Origin: JBBQTU01 sp038213005
GTDB taxonomy: Bacteria > Planctomycetota > Phycisphaerae > Tepidisphaerales > Tepidisphaeraceae
Reading direction: 5' to 3'
NCBI GenBank assembly: GCA_038213005.1
Contig: JBBQTU010000039.1
Location: 1 to 22,795, forward strand
Length of the DNA: 22,795 nucleotides
Shown: positions 21,571 to 22,795 of the stretch, one piece after another
How positions within the stretch are numbered: the stretch's first letter is position 1
How the letters are laid out: the number at the start of each line of letters is the position of its first letter
Made by a program: the position numbers and the translations under genes
Notes under the pieces: generated by a model
Told to the model about the DNA's origin: nothing
Databases searched by the model: none
The model's input: only the letters and a program-made list of their open reading frames with translations

Positions 21571-22242
21571 TCAAGCAGCCCGGCGCCGCCGCAGCGCGAG
21601 CCCTGCCAGGCCGATACCGGCCAGGCCGACGGATGCAGGTTCGGGCACGGTTGTCAGATCGACCAGACCACCGTCGGCAGCGACGCAGAACTTGACGAGT
21701 TGTGCCTGCTGGCCAACGGGGGCAAAGCCAACACTCGTTTGAGCGCTGACGAAGAAGTTCTGGAGAGCCGGAACGTCATTGCTCATCAGTGCCCCGGCGA
21801 CGTTTTGCTCTGTCGTTGTAAACACGTCATCCCATGTCTTGTTGTTGATCAGGGAGACTGCCGTGCTCTTGGGCAGAGCCAGGGTGACGTCCCAGGACGC
21901 AGCAGACACGTCATAGACGCCCAGAACGGTGTAGGTGATGGTGTCGCCCGAGACGCGGCCCAGGCTCGCCAGGGCGCCGGTGAATACACTGGAGTTCCAG
22001 TCGCTGCGGATCGCGGGCGGCAAGATGGTGACCGTGCTGCCTTTGCCCACGAGGTATTCGCCCAGTTTGATCACCGCGACCGACGATGCCGGACCCGATG
22101 CATCGCCAATGAGCAGGTAGGCATTGGCAAGATCATGGTTTGCCTGCAGTCGTACGGAATCCAGTATGACGGCGGCATTTGCCTGTACCGAAAAGCCGGC
22201 CAGCGACGCGACGGCGAGAAGAATCAAGGTGTTGCCTCTCAT
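21571..22242 (-). CDS. PEP-CTERM protein of unknown function
   Basis: A 223-residue exported protein. The signal peptide MRGNTLILLAVASLAGFSVQ (cleavage near ANA-AV) is close in sequence to that of the downstream DUF3494 protein. The mature part (25-190) has no motif I recognise; it is mixed alpha/beta, with DTITYTVLGVYDVSAASWDV and a NKTWDDVFTTTEQNVAGALM segment. The tail TVPEPASVGLAGIGLAGLAL then RRRRAA is a standard PEP-CTERM sorting signal. The start has a strong ribosome binding site (AGGAGGG about 6 nt upstream). It is the first gene of a two-gene unit with the DUF3494 gene. The surface location is well supported; the role is unknown. Confidence 0.88.
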   Translation of the reverse strand: MRGNTLILLAVASLAGFSVQANAAVILDSVRLQANHDLANAYLLIGDASGPASSVAVIKLGEYLVGKGSTVTILPPAIRSDWNSSVFTGALASLGRVSGDTITYTVLGVYDVSAASWDVTLALPKSTAVSLINNKTWDDVFTTTEQNVAGALMSNDVPALQNFFVSAQTSVGFAPVGQQAQLVKFCVAADGGLVDLTTVPEPASVGLAGIGLAGLALRRRRAA

Positions 22243-22591
22243 CTGAAGCCCTCCTGTGGTGAGTGAAGTGACAGCAGGCGAACTCCGGAACCTCCGTCGT
22301 TACACCTGTTCTATAGCGGACTCCGCAAGAGCCGGACCAAAGGGTCCGATTCCTCATCGAGGTGGATCGCATTCGCCTAACGAAATATATTCAACTAGTG
22401 ACGCGGCGCTGCACTGGGGGGCGTATACAGCAGGATGTCGCAGCACCAATAGGTTGAACGGTAGTAGTGAAGAGTCCGACTGCCTCGGTGCGACAATGTG
22501 GCGGCAATGGCGTTGGGGGGGGAGCGATCTGCGTACGGCGTATCGTGAAAAGGCGACGCACAATGGATGAGACGGCGAGAAGACCGCGGTA
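22243..22591. other. Non-coding stretch upstream of the PEP-CTERM pair
   Basis: About 350 nt with no convincing gene. On the minus strand it should hold the promoter of the PEP-CTERM pair: TATAGA at 22315-22310 and TATATT at 22389-22384 are possible -10 hexamers, neither with a good -35. A small hairpin CGGACC-AAAG-GGTCCG lies at 22333-22348. A run of eight G occurs at 22515-22522. Confidence 0.4.
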
Positions 22592-22641
22592 AAACCAGAA
22601 ACCGGCAGGCCTTTTGAGGCGCCTGCCGGTTTTGTTGGTTT
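22592..22641 (-). terminator. Rho-independent terminator of the Arg/Gly-rich gene
   Basis: A perfect 12-bp stem (22599-22610 with 22621-22632, core ACCGGCAGGC) closes a 10-nt loop. An outer AAACCA/TGGTTT pairing (22592-22597 with 22636-22641) extends it. T-rich sequence follows on both strands, so it can work in both directions. It begins about 43 nt after the stop of the partial gene on the minus strand. Confidence 0.75.
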
Positions 22642-22683
22642 CACTGAAGTCTCAGGCGATGTGGCCTGAGGGGCTTGTCGCGA

Positions 22684-22795
22684 TCAGCGACGGCCGCCGC
22701 GACCGCCACGGTCGCCGCCTCGGCCGCCACGACCACCACGGTCACCACCGCGATCGCCGCCGTCGAAGCCGCCCTGGGGGGTGCCTTCGCCACCC
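22684..22795 (-). CDS. 3' end of an Arg/Gly-rich protein (partial)
   Basis: The last 36 codons of a gene whose start lies beyond the window. They read GGEGTPQGGFDGGDRGGDRG followed by more GGR and GGD units and a final GRR, then TGA at 22686-22684. Such RGG-type tails occur on bacterial DEAD-box RNA helicases, glycine-rich RNA-binding proteins and some ribosome-associated proteins, where they bind RNA non-specifically. The domain that would decide between these is outside the window. The frame is supported by the biased composition, the stop, and a good terminator just downstream on the same strand. The alternative frames give Ala/Val-rich sequence typical of shadows of GGC/CGT repeats. Confidence 0.65.
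   Translation of the reverse strand, partial: GGEGTPQGGFDGGDRGGDRGGRGGRGGDRGGRGGRR

Noticed and set aside
22256..22570. 104-codon open frame (+) upstream of the terminator
   Set aside because: There is no ribosome binding site, no domain, and an atypical composition; it lies in the probable promoter region of the divergent PEP-CTERM genes.

Overview
The window looks like a piece of a planctomycete chromosome, most likely from the Phycisphaerae side of the phylum. The evidence is a GC-rich composition, four PEP-CTERM sorting tails, a prepilin-type protein of the planctomycete kind (an FTLVELLVVIGIIALLIGILLPAL-like N-terminus, split here for length), a zinc-ribbon membrane protein opening with CxxCGYDLR, an LEQRQLLS (LEPR-XLL-like) N-terminus on a repeat protein, and tandem type IV pilus ATPases. 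No rRNA, tRNA, CRISPR array or insertion sequence was seen.

Region 1 (1-5180, + strand) is a run of six genes: a small His/Cys-rich membrane-anchored protein, a prepilin-like protein, two PEP-CTERM surface proteins (the second resembles the All3515 group linked to Zur in cyanobacteria), then an ABC ATPase and an FtsX/MacB-type permease with a long His/Asp insert. Together they read as a zinc- (or other transition metal-) responsive cell-surface and transport cluster. A 13-bp perfect hairpin separates the surface proteins from the transporter pair.

Region 2 (5224-7714) holds a short membrane-anchored histidine kinase (-) diverging from a zinc-ribbon membrane protein (+). Region 3 (7924-8642, - strand) is a HigBA/RelE-type toxin-antitoxin pair in which the toxin has an in-frame amber stop while the antitoxin and a near-perfect promoter remain. 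Region 4 (8794-10884, +) carries hisI, a TrkH-type K+ transporter directly abutting it, a 13-codon mini-ORF, and an XRE regulator.

Region 5 (10971-16045, -) is a PilB-PilT-PilB ATPase cassette for type IV pili or a type II secretion-like machine. The first PilB has a striking tetrapeptide-repeat linker. Region 6 (16232-20667) has a seven-heme secreted cytochrome, an SGNH hydrolase, an RTX-type calcium-binding repeat protein and a membrane protein with a low-complexity tail. Region 7 (20711-22795, -) has an ice-binding-like (DUF3494) PEP-CTERM protein, another PEP-CTERM protein with a matching signal peptide, and the 3' end of an Arg/Gly-rich protein followed by a terminator.

Three patterns cross genes. 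Two 40-bp palindromic elements share the same plan at 8695-8734 and 19545-19584. Three promoters place the -10 hexamer exactly 7 nt before a start codon, suggesting leaderless transcripts. PEP-CTERM sorting recurs although no exosortase is present in the window.
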